Shown here: positions 11,050 through 24,500 of the stretch, piece by piece | How the letters are laid out: each line of letters opens with the position of its first letter | How positions within the stretch are numbered: position 1 is the stretch's first letter | Origin: Lingula anatina | Lineage: Eukaryota > Brachiopoda > Lingulata > Lingulida > Lingulidae | DNA: 64,000 nucleotides | Direction of reading: 5' to 3' | Assembly: GCF_001039355.2 (NCBI RefSeq) | Contig: NW_019774626.1 | Coordinates: 348,550 to 412,549 of the forward strand | Made by a program: the position numbers and the translations under genes | Notes under the pieces: model-generated | Told to the model about the DNA's origin: nothing | What the model saw: only the letters and a program-made list of their open reading frames with translations | The model's database searches: none

Positions 11050-13256
11050 GTACGTTATATATTGACGTTACATATATCTTTTAATTCAGTCACTATGGAA
11101 AACAGGTGAAGACTTTCTGGATGTTCCTTTCAAGTTACCCTGAGCCTTCTTCATATATTCTCGCAGGCAACATTGCCCACTAGGAGGGACCCGGTGGGGT
11201 TGAAGCGGCTCAAGGAAGGCTAACATGGCAGTCTGTTGCAATCTATTATACACAATCAACTTTTGAGAACTATGGTTGTCTTTATTCATTATATTCTTTT
11301 GTTTGTTTGACAGTGTGATGTGTATTTCAGCAATCAAGTTTACCTACAAGTGCAAAATGTTCTCGTCTCTGTAAGCGTGCATCAGATGCATGAATATAGA
11401 TCTTGCTAATAGGACAATCTCGTTGTATGATTCCATATCGGTCTATCATTAACTGCCATTTTAAAATTTGACCTTCCTTAAGATCTTTTTTGGCCTTAAA
11501 AGCACATTTTCAACATATTGTTCCACTTTTGCAATGAGGAGAAATTCACCATCCTTCCCATTTGGGTGATCTAATGTGACTGGCAGTTAACCATTAAGAC
11601 GTCTCTCAATAGAGGGCGCCACTTGGTGAAATATCACTCAGCACATCACCGGTTCAGATTGATTTGATACAATCGTTTATAAATATAACTCTGACTGTGC
11701 GTTTGACCATCAGAAGCAGAATTGGCACAATACAAAACACCGGTGAAATACAAATAATATCTTTCCTAAAGACAATAACTTTATGCACCTATGTTTGTAA
11801 ACATATTTTATAAATGCATGGTTGTGATAAGATTGACATTCTGTACTTGTACAGTTTTCCCAGATTTATGTTACTGACACTAGTGGCTTAAGGGGAATGG
11901 TCTGAGCATGTTCAGCGCTGACAATTTACCTCATCTCATTTCAGTAATTTTATGTATTTCAATTATTGTCCTCATCATGCAATACACCATTAAATCATGT
12001 TCAATACTCCATTTAATTAAAAAATGTTTTTTTCAGGTAATCTATGATGTTTTCTACATGTTATTCTTGTGTGATAAAGTAAAATATTTTGGAAACATTT
12101 CATGTTGTTTTCCTTCACTATATAAAGTAATCTTCATTAATTTAACTGGTGTCTCAGCAATCAACAATTATTTCAAAAAAAAAAAAAAAGAAAAACAGGG
12201 TGCAGGTTATTGCACTAGCCAAAGTCAGCGTCTTTTTTCTGTGATTTCTCAGGCCTACTTACCATGTATGGTCTAATGTTTCTTTCTTTCAGTATCAAAT
12301 ACAACCAAAAATATTGTGCTTAGCTTGGCTAGAAATGATCGAGACTTTCAATTACAAGCAATTAAATTAGACTGCTTGTATGCATTACAGGTTAAACAGT
12401 GTTTTATGTTCCTAAATCCTAAAAACCTTTGGCTGAGAGTGAAACTGAATGAAAAATGTACTGAGAGTGCTAATTACATGACTCAACAACTGCAAACAAA
12501 GAGAATGACCATAATAAGCACAGTGTGTATAATATCTAAGTGTCTACAAAACTTTTCTAGTTAATACCTATCAATACATAGAAAATACCGAGCAGATGAA
12601 ATTAAAAATGATTATAAAAATAATTTTGCAAGATTATATTATATTTATGAAAAAAAAGTTAACAACTATGTTATACTTCTTTTCGTAAAATAAATTCCTC
12701 TTTATGTAATTAAGATATGGAATGAAACAAATACTACAATATAGTAAAAAACAACATTGCCTGGCTGATTGTGATAAGTAAATCCTAGATGATGTGGTTG
12801 TGCTTAGTGCAGTCGAGCAATGGAAACTCCACTGAATATCACTTGGACGGAAAGCTTGTAAATTTGAACGCTTTCAAGTATCTGGTACTTTTCTAATATA
12901 TAATATATTATGCATTTGTAAAAAAATTATAAATTTCACCTGAAAAATATCAAATAAATATTAACCAAACAGCTATCTGCTCTAATGGTTATGAATTTTA
13001 ATAAAAGATATGATACACGTTCAATGACATGTTTTACAAACCGTTTTGATGTTGGTCCAATAATTATTTTCTAGTACGAGTTTAAACACTCCCATGTAAA
13101 CAAACAGTACATATCATCTTTGTGGCAGCAGTGCTGAAGTAGGTGTAAACAGAATTTCTCCATATTAAGCAGCAAGCACCTGTCAAAGACTAACACCTCA
13201 CTGGGAATATCAACCACTTCATATCTTAGGTTCATCTCAATGGCCAGTGAAAATAT
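11050..13256. other. 3' flanks of ninjurin B and WDR31, nothing else recognised
   Basis: Convergent intergenic region. Open frames at 11908-12276 and 12316-12564 are AT-driven and show no recognisable domain. No RNA gene or known repeat was recognised. Confidence 0.5.
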
Positions 13257-13571
13257 TTAGAATTGGAATCGTCTCTCTAAGCTCAGTTGTCCGTTTGTAT
13301 CCTCCTTTATGGAAAAGACGTGTATACCTGCATTGAAGCTGGACACACATATACTAAAAAGGAAAAATTATGATAAGACAGTATTTTTTTTTCAAAATGC
13401 AGCCTATTGAGCATACATTTAATCAGAATGTCCTTCATAATACATACCTTTGTGATACAATACATGTAGTTTTTGATGTGAAAAACAAGATTTTCTATTT
13501 AAAAAATAAATTAAAACTCATCACTGGAAATGATGTGACACTGATATAAAAAGGAAATTATTCACACACAC

Positions 13572-13602
<31 letters not shown>

Positions 13603-16600
13603 ACTATCAAAATAATTAATTTTCATACTGTAAGAATTTGTTGAAATTCATGTCACCTACCTTCCATCATGGTATGCCACCATAGAGGTCAGAGGGCCAG
13701 ACCCTGCTATTACTTCTTGTCCTACACATTCTGAAATTTTGTACACATTTTTAATGTCTAGAAGTACTTTATAATACATTTTACTTTAAAATGTAATCTT
13801 TAGTACAGATGGATGAACAGACAAATAAAATCCAAATGGTATTGTATATAATCCTTGCCTAGGCTATTTCAATGAAAACATAAAAAAAGACATTAAGGTT
13901 TTGGAAAAATCCAATTATCAATTAACATATTTTCATCATTTAAAATGTGCACCCACCATAAAACAAGCAGGATTATGTTTAGTCATAAATAATAATTTAT
14001 AAATAAATAAATAAAATGGGCTAATGGAAAAATGTCTTATAAATCTAAATCACAAGTTAAAATTAATTCCTGAAGGGAAAAAAAGTTGAAATTCTATCAT
14101 ATCTTAATTTAGTCTACAAAAGAAGGTAGAAGAACTCCCCTACCTGCCCTAGTACCCAGCACCTACCTGTGGTTTCCCTGTCCCATATCCTGACAGTACA
14201 GTCACTGGATACAGAGGCTATCAAACTCCTGTCTGCTACCCCAGGGAGAAACATACAGGCTCCCACTGTCTCAGTGTGACCTTTGTACTCACAAACCAGG
14301 CTCTTGGCTCTCATGTCCCAAAGCTGAAGGAAAATGTGGGTGATGTATTTTAAATAAAGGGGAATAGAACAAAAGAGACAGGCCAACTGATTTATGATCA
14401 AAAGAAAACTATCTGATGTCCAAAAAAAAATTAATTGCAGTTTATATTTTAATTTCCAATGTTCCAATAAAGATTTTGATATCAGATATATTCCTCATGA
14501 TTATATCAGCATGATAACATGGTGGTTTCAGTTGTCAAATAAGAAAACAAAATTTGATAATAATCAAGAGCATGTTCCATAAAAAACATTTTATTATATA
14601 AAATTCACTGGATAAAATTCTTTTCTAAATGAACTCACTTACATAAAATTCACATTTGCAATGCACATTCACAGTAGAACCTACGATTTCTGCAGATTTA
14701 GGATACCTTTCCAGAAAGCCCAGTAATGCAGGGAATGTAATTTGGGCACAATACTCACCGTTACTTCACACCCATTTCCAGAGAACCCATTACTACATGT
14801 GAGACAGTAGTTTCCATCTTCTGTAAGATCACAGCATGTTTGAATATACTGTTTACGCTGAAAACAGTGGACCACTTCCAGAGTTCTTGGATCCCAGATC
14901 CTGAATGAGAAACAGTGTTAGTTGAAGGTGAAAATTTTTTTTTCGATTTGACAAAAATATAAGTCACTTGTGTACCTCACCATATTTATCAAATGTACTA
15001 AAAGCCTCATTGTTTCTTTTCTCCTTATTTGTAAAGGAGGCCAGGGTAAAGAAGCCTGCTGCTTATATAAAAGTGAGGGATGACCCTCGTCTCCCCTCCT
15101 CCCTCTTCCTGCACACACACTCACTCACACACAAAAACCTAACGCATTAGTTTCCATTGGAGACTGTTAATAATATAAGTATGCCTGCATGTTTTTCATT
15201 ATCCCACAAACCCTTAAAAAGCTAATTAAAATTACACATTTTAATTAGATTCAACTTTGAATTCAGTTACATAGATAACCTGTTCTCATTTACACACAGC
15301 ACTCACTTAAGTTCCTTGTCTTCTCCAACCTGAGCCACAGCGTCCATGTTCTTGGCCCAACTGATATCTGTCACCAGGTTCCGTGACACTTTACTTTCCT
15401 TGAGACAATCCCCAGTTTGTAAATCCCACAGTCTCAGGGCATTGTCTCTTGACCCTGAGATCATCTGACTGTTGTCTGGTTATAAAAATAACACTTGCTT
15501 TATACAGACACTGTAAACAATGTAACTTTTCACTACAAACTATCTAATACAACAATCGGTTTGTGAGATTTCATGTCTTAAAATACCACAAATTTAATCA
15601 AAATTACTTGTACCTAAGAATAATATATAACATATTTATATCTCAAATTATATTATATGAAAAAAATTCTGCTAGTGCTATATAGACAGAAAGAGAATTT
15701 TTAGCAGCATATGACTCATTTCAACTATATTCTGATAAACAGCATGCTTTTTTCTCCTATATTTCTTGTGTACTGGGAGCTGAAAAAATCACAATTGCCA
15801 AAACAATTGCCATTCTGCAACAGGCACCAAAAAGAAATACCTATGACAACAATCTTACCCATGGGTTGTAGAGATAGAGCTGTGACTACCAGTTCATGTC
15901 CCTGGAATGTGTGCTGTGGCTGGGACTGCCCAAGCTGCCATGATTTCACTGTCCTGTCTCTGGAGGCTGAGAACACCTTGTTCAAATGATGGGCATAAGC
16001 AACCTAAAGAGAATGTAAAATCATAGAATGGTTAATTAAATCTGACATATCAAGGGTATAAGTGGGCACAGAGCTTAAAAATAATAATAATCAGCCATTT
16101 TTGCTTTCTGCTCCCTTTCTTTACAAGACATTACTCAAGTATATGACACCATATATGATTCTCATGTTGTTTTACTCTCTGTATTACATGGGAAGATGGA
16201 GGAGAGGAGCTGAGTAAAAATTTCCCCTTTGAAAATTGGATGTAGGCAGCCTAATGGTAATAAAGAGTCTTGTTATCCAATAGGATGTCTTTAGACATTG
16301 CAGAAGGATGGAAAGGAGTTTGGGCCTTTCCTTTAAACAAAACAAATAATTATGCATAAATGATTTGACTGTATTATATCAAGACATTTCATGTCCTCCT
16401 TTCATGGTCTGAAATTCCGATTAACAACACATATCATTTAAAGGGATTTATGCAAGCATATCTATTGGTTTTTAGGTTATAATGTGAATTAAAATCTTAA
16501 AAGGATTTAATGCATTTTATGTCAGCATTTTGAGCAAGCATGCATTTCATTACAAAACCTCATTTCAGCCTCAGAAAAGGCAACATTTAGAGAGTCCAAG

Positions 16601-17112
16601 AGACCACATACTTACTCATATATATACGGTGTACATACCTTAGTGACTTCTTTGTCATGCCCATTCCATCTGGATATCTCACTGCCATTATCATAATCAT
16701 ACCAAACCACAGACTAAATGAAAAAAATAGAGAGAAAATTTTTCAATAATTTTGGCAATAAGATCATGGTTAAATCACGTGCCTATCCAATACTCAAGTA
16801 AGGTCAATATTCAATGGAAATGCATGAGTCAAATACAATCTGATTCCGGTGTGAATATTTATAGCCTCAAGAGCTTGTGCTGTAAAACAGGGTGCTATGA
16901 GGTCTTACCGGGTACCTGTGGTAATTAAGTACGCTGAAAACTGAGGCAAAGTTCCTGGGTGCACTGCAGATACATGCACACCTGTACTTTACCTGGTCTT
17001 TACTCCCTGTAATAACAGCTCCAGGGTGCACAGCAGCTAAACTTGTGACAGCCTCAGTGTGTATAGGAGAGTACTGGCGTAACCGACAGGTGCTATCTGT
17101 CTCCTCTGCCAT
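13257..17112 (-). CDS. WDR31: WD repeat-containing protein 31
   Basis: Eight coding exons on the minus strand join in consistent phase: 17112-16993, 16713-16639, 16003-15859, 15475-15307, 14900-14759, 14323-14167, 13730-13661 and 13353-13257, giving 324 residues. The translation follows vertebrate WDR31 along its length: HDKEVTKVAYAHHLNKVFSA, SASRDRTVKSW, SGSRDNALRLWDL, VSRNLVTDISW, KQYIQTCCDLTEDG, SCSNGF-like CSNGFSGNGCEVTLWD, CEYKGHTETVGACMFLP, DCTVRIWD, then GSGPLTS and CVSSFNAGIHVF near the end. It should fold as a WD40 beta-propeller. WDR31 orthologues have been linked to cilia and to regulation of ciliary transport; that is family knowledge. The start chosen is ATG in GAAACATGGCAG, 120 nt before the first donor; the in-frame hydrophobic extension up to 17229 is not part of WDR31 and is taken as leader. 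Confidence 0.95.
13575..13602. repeat. (GA)n microsatellite in the last WDR31 intron
   Basis: About 14 AG dinucleotides between the last two WDR31 exons. Confidence 0.9.
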
Positions 17113-18572
17113 GTTTCTCTCAGTGCCGCTAACTGCCTCATAAGCGCTTGAGAACACGACAAGAAACAGAATGAAGTTAAAATACTGCCATTTTGGTTTA
17201 TCATGTATTTTCATACGGTCACGGTGCAAGTACTTTTAATTGCAATTATGAGCAAACAAATCAAACATGCTGCAGACACAGAGGCACGACGTTTTATGCG
17301 TAAGTACTCCCATTTACTGTGTCTGATAAAAAACTTAATGCTAATGAACAAAGAAAAATTCATTTTGAAAGTTAGATACAGCACATTTATTTATTATACG
17401 AAATGCTTATTAAGAACATCAGTGCCCTTCTATGCTTAAGTGAATAATAAATAAGATATGCAGAATTTTAAATGTTTACCAGTTTCTCCTACTTCCTTTG
17501 CTTTTGCTCAATAATTTACCCATTTCTGTGAGGGTACTCGGTGAATTTCCACCGGCTTGGATTCCGGATGTTGATAAGTTTGCGAGCATGCCCAGTTTGC
17601 AGCTTCCTGTTTAGGATTGTCACATGCACAGACCGACTTTACGTAAATATGAGTCAGGTTCTTAAGACAACGGTTCAGAATACATGAGCATAACTTAGAT
17701 TTTTTAAATACAGTTTACTTGGTAGAAGCACAAGCAGGGTAACAGGTAAGATATTATAATCTTGACTAGTGTAAGTACAGAATTGTCGTTTTGTATGTTA
17801 ATTTGCAGAACATTTAATTCTTCATTTTGCTAAAAACTACATGTACAGAGTAGTCTTTTCGTCTTCAACATGTATGCAGAGCTGTGGTTAAATTAATGAT
17901 TAATGAAATTATAGGCACGTGCCTGAATATTTGCATAGTTTAGAAGAACATTTATTAGATATTTCTTGTTAGATGTTATAAAGTTCTGCAGTCTGTATGT
18001 ATGGCATTACAGCTGTAGCCTGTGTGTTTTTCAGTTGTGTGCTTTATATTTATCTTGTTTAACTTAGGTGAAATCCTTAATTTCTTATTATCCACAACTA
18101 TGATGACCTTGTTATAAATACCTGTGCAGTACATATACAGTACATATACCTATATATGTATTGCTTTATTTGTACCTTTTTTTTTTTCTCAAATTTACTT
18201 TTTTTTCTCCCTAATTTGCTCCATTATTTAAAAATTAAAATCATATACCCCTGTACTTATACACCTTCCACTGGTAGTAAAACATGTTTACACACTGAGA
18301 CATTGAACTATCATCAGTTAAATTGCCTAGACATTATACACATCGTCACTGATGTTAAAGGTGAAGGACAAAAACCAAGAGAGATACCAGCTATTAGTGA
18401 AAATTTACATTGCGTCCATTAGAACCTCTAAAGTTGGATGTTGGAGAGAACGAAGGAGTGAAAATTTTTAAAAAGTCTAATTTTATTTAAATTGAATAGT
18501 TATGCTATGTGCCACAACCTCAATCCTTTCATATAATTTTTAGGGCCTTCATTGTCCACTGCGTAGATCAGT
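17113..18572. promoter_or_regulatory. shared head-to-head 5' region of WDR31 (-) and the MFS transporter (+)
   Basis: WDR31 starts leftward at 17112 and the transporter rightward at 18573. For the transporter, AACAG|GTAAGA at 17745/17746 and a T-rich acceptor ending TAG at 18541-18543 suggest a 5' untranslated exon ending at 17745 and an intron of 17746-18543, so its transcription may start near 17.6 kb. That would leave only a few hundred bases between the two start sites. No TATA box is evident on either side. Confidence 0.45.
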
Positions 18573-21500
18573 ATGGCGGACAGTGCACTCAAGTTGCGAT
18601 CGGCAAGTTTGTACAGTCTCTATGTACTGCTTTTGCTGCTCATTGCATATCTTCTTAACCAGCTTGACAGGTAATATGTGCTGTACTCTGTACATGTATG
18701 TTAGAATGAATTTGTACATACCGTCATTAATATATATAGCCAAGTTACTAGTATGTGGTTCTATCTACGGGTTATAGCACATCAGTGTCACATTTTACTC
18801 AATATTTTAGGTATACCTTGGCCATAGTGACCCAGCCTATGGCCCAAGAGATTCACTATGGAGACCATGGATGTTTAGACAACACTGAAAATGTGACACA
18901 CAAGGAAAATTCAACCGTGACCTGTAAAAAGATTTTGAATGAAACCGAGTGAGTTTTTTTTTTTTTAGATAACTAGTAAACTAAAGTTTTTGGCAGTTAT
19001 TTAGCCATTTTGACAAATCTGAAAGCAACTTGATGATTTTGAACGTAAACAGCAGGCTTAATATCAATATTGTATAATTATTTAAGAACCATTTTATAGG
19101 AATTATATAATCATAATTCTCCTCAGCTGCTATTGATGTGCAAGACTGAATGATAAGTACTGTCAATAACAGTAATTGATTGAACAATTGAACTCATCCA
19201 AGTTATCAACATGCTGATAATACAATATAACACTGAACAGGCCTAAGGTCACTTGGAGGCTCAAGATAAGGTGATCATTGAACTGATTAAGTACAATATG
19301 ATGTATAATGTATAATGATGTATTTATCACTGTTACAAAATTGTTCTTGTGTGACATCAATGTATTATTTTTCAAATCAATTTCTAAAAAAATTGTTAAA
19401 TTCAGTTATATAGGAACATATTGACAAAGGACAGATATTGATATTAGATGCTGTTAAGAGGAAATCAATATCTTTTTATTATAATATCCATCTGCACAAC
19501 CAGTACTTACCACCTCTTCTGTTAGTGTTTTTTTCTGCAATAGATTACCTCAGTGATTGAAATACAGATTCCACAATTGCATAAACCACTTATATAATAA
19601 ATATGATAAATCACTAATATGATAAACACTTGCAGGTGCCTTCTTGCTACAGACTACTATGAAGATGAGCTGTGCAAATGGGATTACAATGGGCAAGGTT
19701 TTGAATACCAGATTGTGGCCGGCCCAGTCTTCATCCTCATCTACACCTTTACAGGGATATTCCTGGGTTTTGCTGCAGACCAGTACAACAGGAAGAATCT
19801 CTTGGCATTCTGCCTCATGTTTTGGTCCCTCATGACTCTGTTGACAGGATTTGTGAAGGAGTATTGGCAGTTGGTGTTGCTGAGGTTTGGACTAGGATTT
19901 GGGTAAGTGGTGCCACCTGCAGGAGGGAGATGTGAATGTTTTTCCTCCAGGTGTATGTCACCTCTTTTGGGACCTGTTAATACAACCTGGTCTAAAAACA
20001 AATAAAGGAATTGGTGTATGTTTACTGATAAGTTAAGATGACATTCATTTGATGACTGCTACTGCAAGTCCAGTAGCAACTCTTTCAATAACTCTGAAAG
20101 AAACAAAGTACATCTGCTGCTATTGACTAGCATTATCAGACTTCCCATTGAGATGGGTTGTATGATGTAAATGGTTTATGGCAAGCATGGTTTGAAACTC
20201 ACTTGTACAATCAGCCTTTACAGTAGTAGCAATATTTCATGGCATTACTTTGAGGTATGTGATCACTCCTCCAAAAATATACTTGTTATTATTAAAGCAG
20301 CTTTACCTTGTTGTTCACTTGAAGAAATGAATTTGGAATCTAGAAAATTTATGATTTATATATATTTCAGTTTGTTTGTATATATTACCCCTAAAACTAT
20401 AGAGGCATTGCTATCTCAAGTAATGTTTGTAAACTTTTTTGTCAAATTCTTAACAGTAGGATCAACAAATTTATTTATAAGAACCGCATTATACCTGAAA
20501 ACCAAATTGGCTTTACAAAAGGCGCCCGTACCAGTGACCATCTACTAACTTTAAAGACCCTCATAGACAAATACATAAACAAGGCCTCCAAATCCAAATT
20601 TTATGTTTGTTTTGTTGACTTCTCTTCAGCATTTGACACGGTCTGGAGAAATGCCCTACTCCACAAACTCATCCTTTCCAATTTTAGTTCTAAATTTATA
20701 AATATAATCCATAGCATGTACAGCTCTACTCAATTCTCTATTATCTGCAACAACAAACTAACCAAACCCATAAATTCCACGGTAGGCGTGAAACAAGGCT
20801 GTGTTTTAAGTCCCTCCCTTTTCAATCTCTTCCTAAGCGACCTACCTAATATTTTCGATGTTAATAAAGAAAACGACCCTGCCTATTTAAATAACAAACC
20901 TGTAAGCTGCCTCATGTATGCTGATGACCTGGTACTCATCTCACAAAGTGCCCAAGGACTTCAACACTCTCTAAACCTACTCCACAATTACTGCACCAAA
21001 TGGAAACTTATCATCAATATAGCAAAAACCAAAATCATGATATTTAATAAGGCTGGCCATCTCCTAAAAACCAACCAATTTATGTTAGGCACAAATCCAG
21101 TAGAAAACACCTCCGAATATTGTTACCTCGGCCTGACCTTCACTCCATCCGGCAAATTTACCAAGGCCATGGAGGATGTAAAAAATAAAGCACTCAAAGT
21201 ATTTTTCAAATTAAGAAATCAGCTATTTTCAGCGCCCACAAAAATTGCCTTAAAGTTATTCAAATCACTCCTACTTCCAATCCTCAGCTATGGGTGCGAA
21301 ATTTGGGCCCCTTACCTACTACGTAATTTGACCATTGAAAAGTTTTTAAATATATGCGAAAAGCCCCCTGCTGAACTCGTCCACCTAAAAACCTGTAAAA
21401 CCATACTAGGGATTAACAAAAACTCTACTAATCATGCCGCACGTGGTGAGCTAGGCAGCTTCCCCATTCTCATCCAATTACTGTCACTGTCCATCAAATA

Positions 21501-24500
21501 TTGGTGCCACCTGTACAAAACCATATACAATGGTCAGTCTACCTTAGTCACCGATGCTCTGATTGAGAACAGATCCCTATCCTCATCCGGTGTGTTTACA
21601 TGGTCCTCTGGTATAAAAACTGTACTTAACATGAACAACCTGGGGAATTTATGGTCTAATCCAGTCTCAGTATCTGGTAAGATAGCTCAGACCTTGACCA
21701 AAAAGTCTCTGCACTCTGTATATCAGGACCAGTGGGCCACATTGATGAGCAAAACGGGCAGTGATAATAAACTAAGAACCTATGTTAAATTTAAGAAGGA
21801 ATTTGTGTGTGAAAATTACACCCACATGGCCCCAAAAAATATTACGGCTAACTTCTGCAAATTACGTGTGAGCGCCCACAACCTCTCTATTGAACGGGGC
21901 AGGTACTGCAAGCCAAAAATCCCCGCAGAGTTAAGATTGTGCAAACTTTGTGATTCCAATAAAGTAGAAGATGAGTTCCACCTCCTGCTAGAGTGTAAAG
22001 CGTATGACTCACTACGTGATTCCTTCAGAGGGCAGCTGTCAGATTTCCTACCCCTGGGCGACCTCAGCAATAATAAACTGTTTAATCTTCTTATGGGTGC
22101 CCAAGACATAGACATTCTTAGAATGGTTATGTGTTTTGTAAATAGATGCTTAAAACAAAGAGAACAGGCCCTCTATTAATGCATTGTACTCTCTCCAATG
22201 TACTCATTCTAATTCATCACCTTCATGTATAGATTGCCATCATACATTCCTTATATAACTTATTATAAAGTAACTTATTGATATTATGCTACATGTAAAC
22301 ATTGAAATCATGTATATTTATTTATATACCTGTTTGTACTGTTGTAGTTAGATGTAATTGTCTTTGTCTTTGATTGTACCTTATTTGTAAAGGTGTATCA
22401 ATAAAGAATCCTCTATTATAATATTTATATAATCATAGCAAAGTGACGAGTGTTCTTACCTGTTCTATAAAAGTCATTGTTGCTACTCTATGTTTTGGCA
22501 GTTTGTCCTGAGTGAACTCTCCTCTCAAGGTCTTTCACTTTCTTTTACAGAGAAGCTGGGTGTACCCCATTTGCAGCCTCACTCATTGCTGATTACTTTG
22601 ATGAAGCTCTGCGGGGCTCTGCACTGGGGGTGTACAACTGGGGCATCTATACAGGATACAGCCTGTCTTATGCTCTTGGAGACTTTATCACCAGGGCCAA
22701 TATCCTGGGACAGGTATGGTGATAGCAATCAGAAAATGATTAATCAAATGTATCTGTGCACAGAGGATGTAATACTATTTATAAATTGCCTTTATATATA
22801 TTCACTTTTTAAAATATATATATTTTGCTTTGCTTGTGCTACCAGAAATATTTTCTCGGGTATGAAATATTTTAGGTTTCATTGCTATATCAATACAAAG
22901 TATGGTAAAAATATTGCCAGTTAGTAATGTTATTGATTATTGATTACTGATCCTGCATTCAGATTAGGATAACTGTGGGATTTCAGTGTGGCATGTACAA
23001 CTGGTGCCTCTGTGGTGTCAATGGTGACATGACTCTAAAATTGTTGTGATTGTTTCAGGGTTGGCGCTGGGTATTTATCATAAGTGGAATTCCTGGGCTG
23101 GTGTTTGGGATTGTCATATTTCTTACTGTAAAAGAACCAGAGAGAAGACTAAACCAAGGAGAGATGAAGAAGAATGAAGATGGGATTTCGCTCAGAGAAA
23201 AACTACACACAACCATTCGGCCATTTCTGTCCCCTTCCATGATTTTGCTTTGCTTGGCTGGGTCCATTAGAAATGCAGGCATGTGTCTGAGTTCATTTTT
23301 TTTTTCTGATAGAGTAATTAGTAAGGTATTTGATTGAGTACATTTGAAAAAATTCTGTCTTTGCTGAATGAATATTTTGAGGATAAAATAATTGCATCTG
23401 TCAACGTTTGAAAATGAGCTTCAATTATGTATTCCTGGTTTACTGTGTTCTTTCTTTCTTTCTGTCTGTCTGCCCATATGTCAGTTTCTTTCTTTTACCC
23501 CCTACTAAGGGAACCCCATCTGCCTAACTGTTCGATAGATTTCTTTGAATACGTCTGGTTATAGCATAATTTTTTGTCTAAAGATAGACTTTAACTTACA
23601 TTCACATTGCATCATTCCAGGTGGCTATGTCTGGGCATACAATACACACCCCTATTTTGAGGCCATAGGTCGCCCCACAGATGAGATAGGCACCTATATG
23701 TCAGTGATCCCGCTTGTTGGGGGAAGCATTGGAGTAGTATTAGGTGGTTTTATATCAGATGTGATTGTAAAGAGAAGAGGACCCACTGCCAGAGTGTTAG
23801 TTCTGGTTGCAAGTCAGGTAGATATTTATTATTATGTAAGTCAATCCAACTCTCGCGGGTACTGTGAGCTTTTTCATTTCATTTTGACTGTGACCATGAA
23901 GTTGGATCAATCTGTGATAGTTGTAATGGAAATGTGCCTGGAATTTAATATGTATTTGGATTTCAAAAATTAAATGTATGATAATAAGAAAATAAATCTT
24001 TCATGTTTCAGGTTCTTGCTGCTCCATTTGCGGCAGGTGCTCTGTTTCTTCCTGCTCCTTGGGCCTACATCAGTCTGATTCCTTCAAACATCATAGGTAA
24101 TCATAAAATTAATATGTTTGTGTATATTTGTTGTTATCTATTTAAATGAACATTCGATTAAGTTGATTTTTATTGTGGTTTCTTTTCATCTTACTTTTTA
24201 TTTTGCTTGCTTCGTAATAAAAAAAGTTGTGAAGAAAATTTCATGTGACATTAAGAAAGCTGTACAATTTCAATGCAACTTCTCTTGAAAGATTTTAAGT
24301 ATGCTTCTATCACCAGAACAGCATATGTATTTTGTTGCTGTATGACTTCACAATAAAAAAAGTACAAAAGGATAACCATCATTAAAAATGGACTGTTTGC
24401 CACTTAAAATCAGTTTCAGTGTATTACATATTTTATTGCAGGAGAGATGTGGGTAGGAGTCACACTGGCAGTAGTAGTGGAGCTGGTCCCCTCTAAAGTC

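Noticed and set aside
11908-12276. 122-codon plus-strand frame between ninjurin B and WDR31
   Set aside because: Runs through a poly-A tract, is AT-driven and has no domain or splice partners.
17113-17229. Hydrophobic 39-residue N-terminal extension of WDR31
   Set aside because: WDR31 is not known to have a signal peptide, and ATG at 17112 has a better context; the upstream frame is more likely leader sequence.
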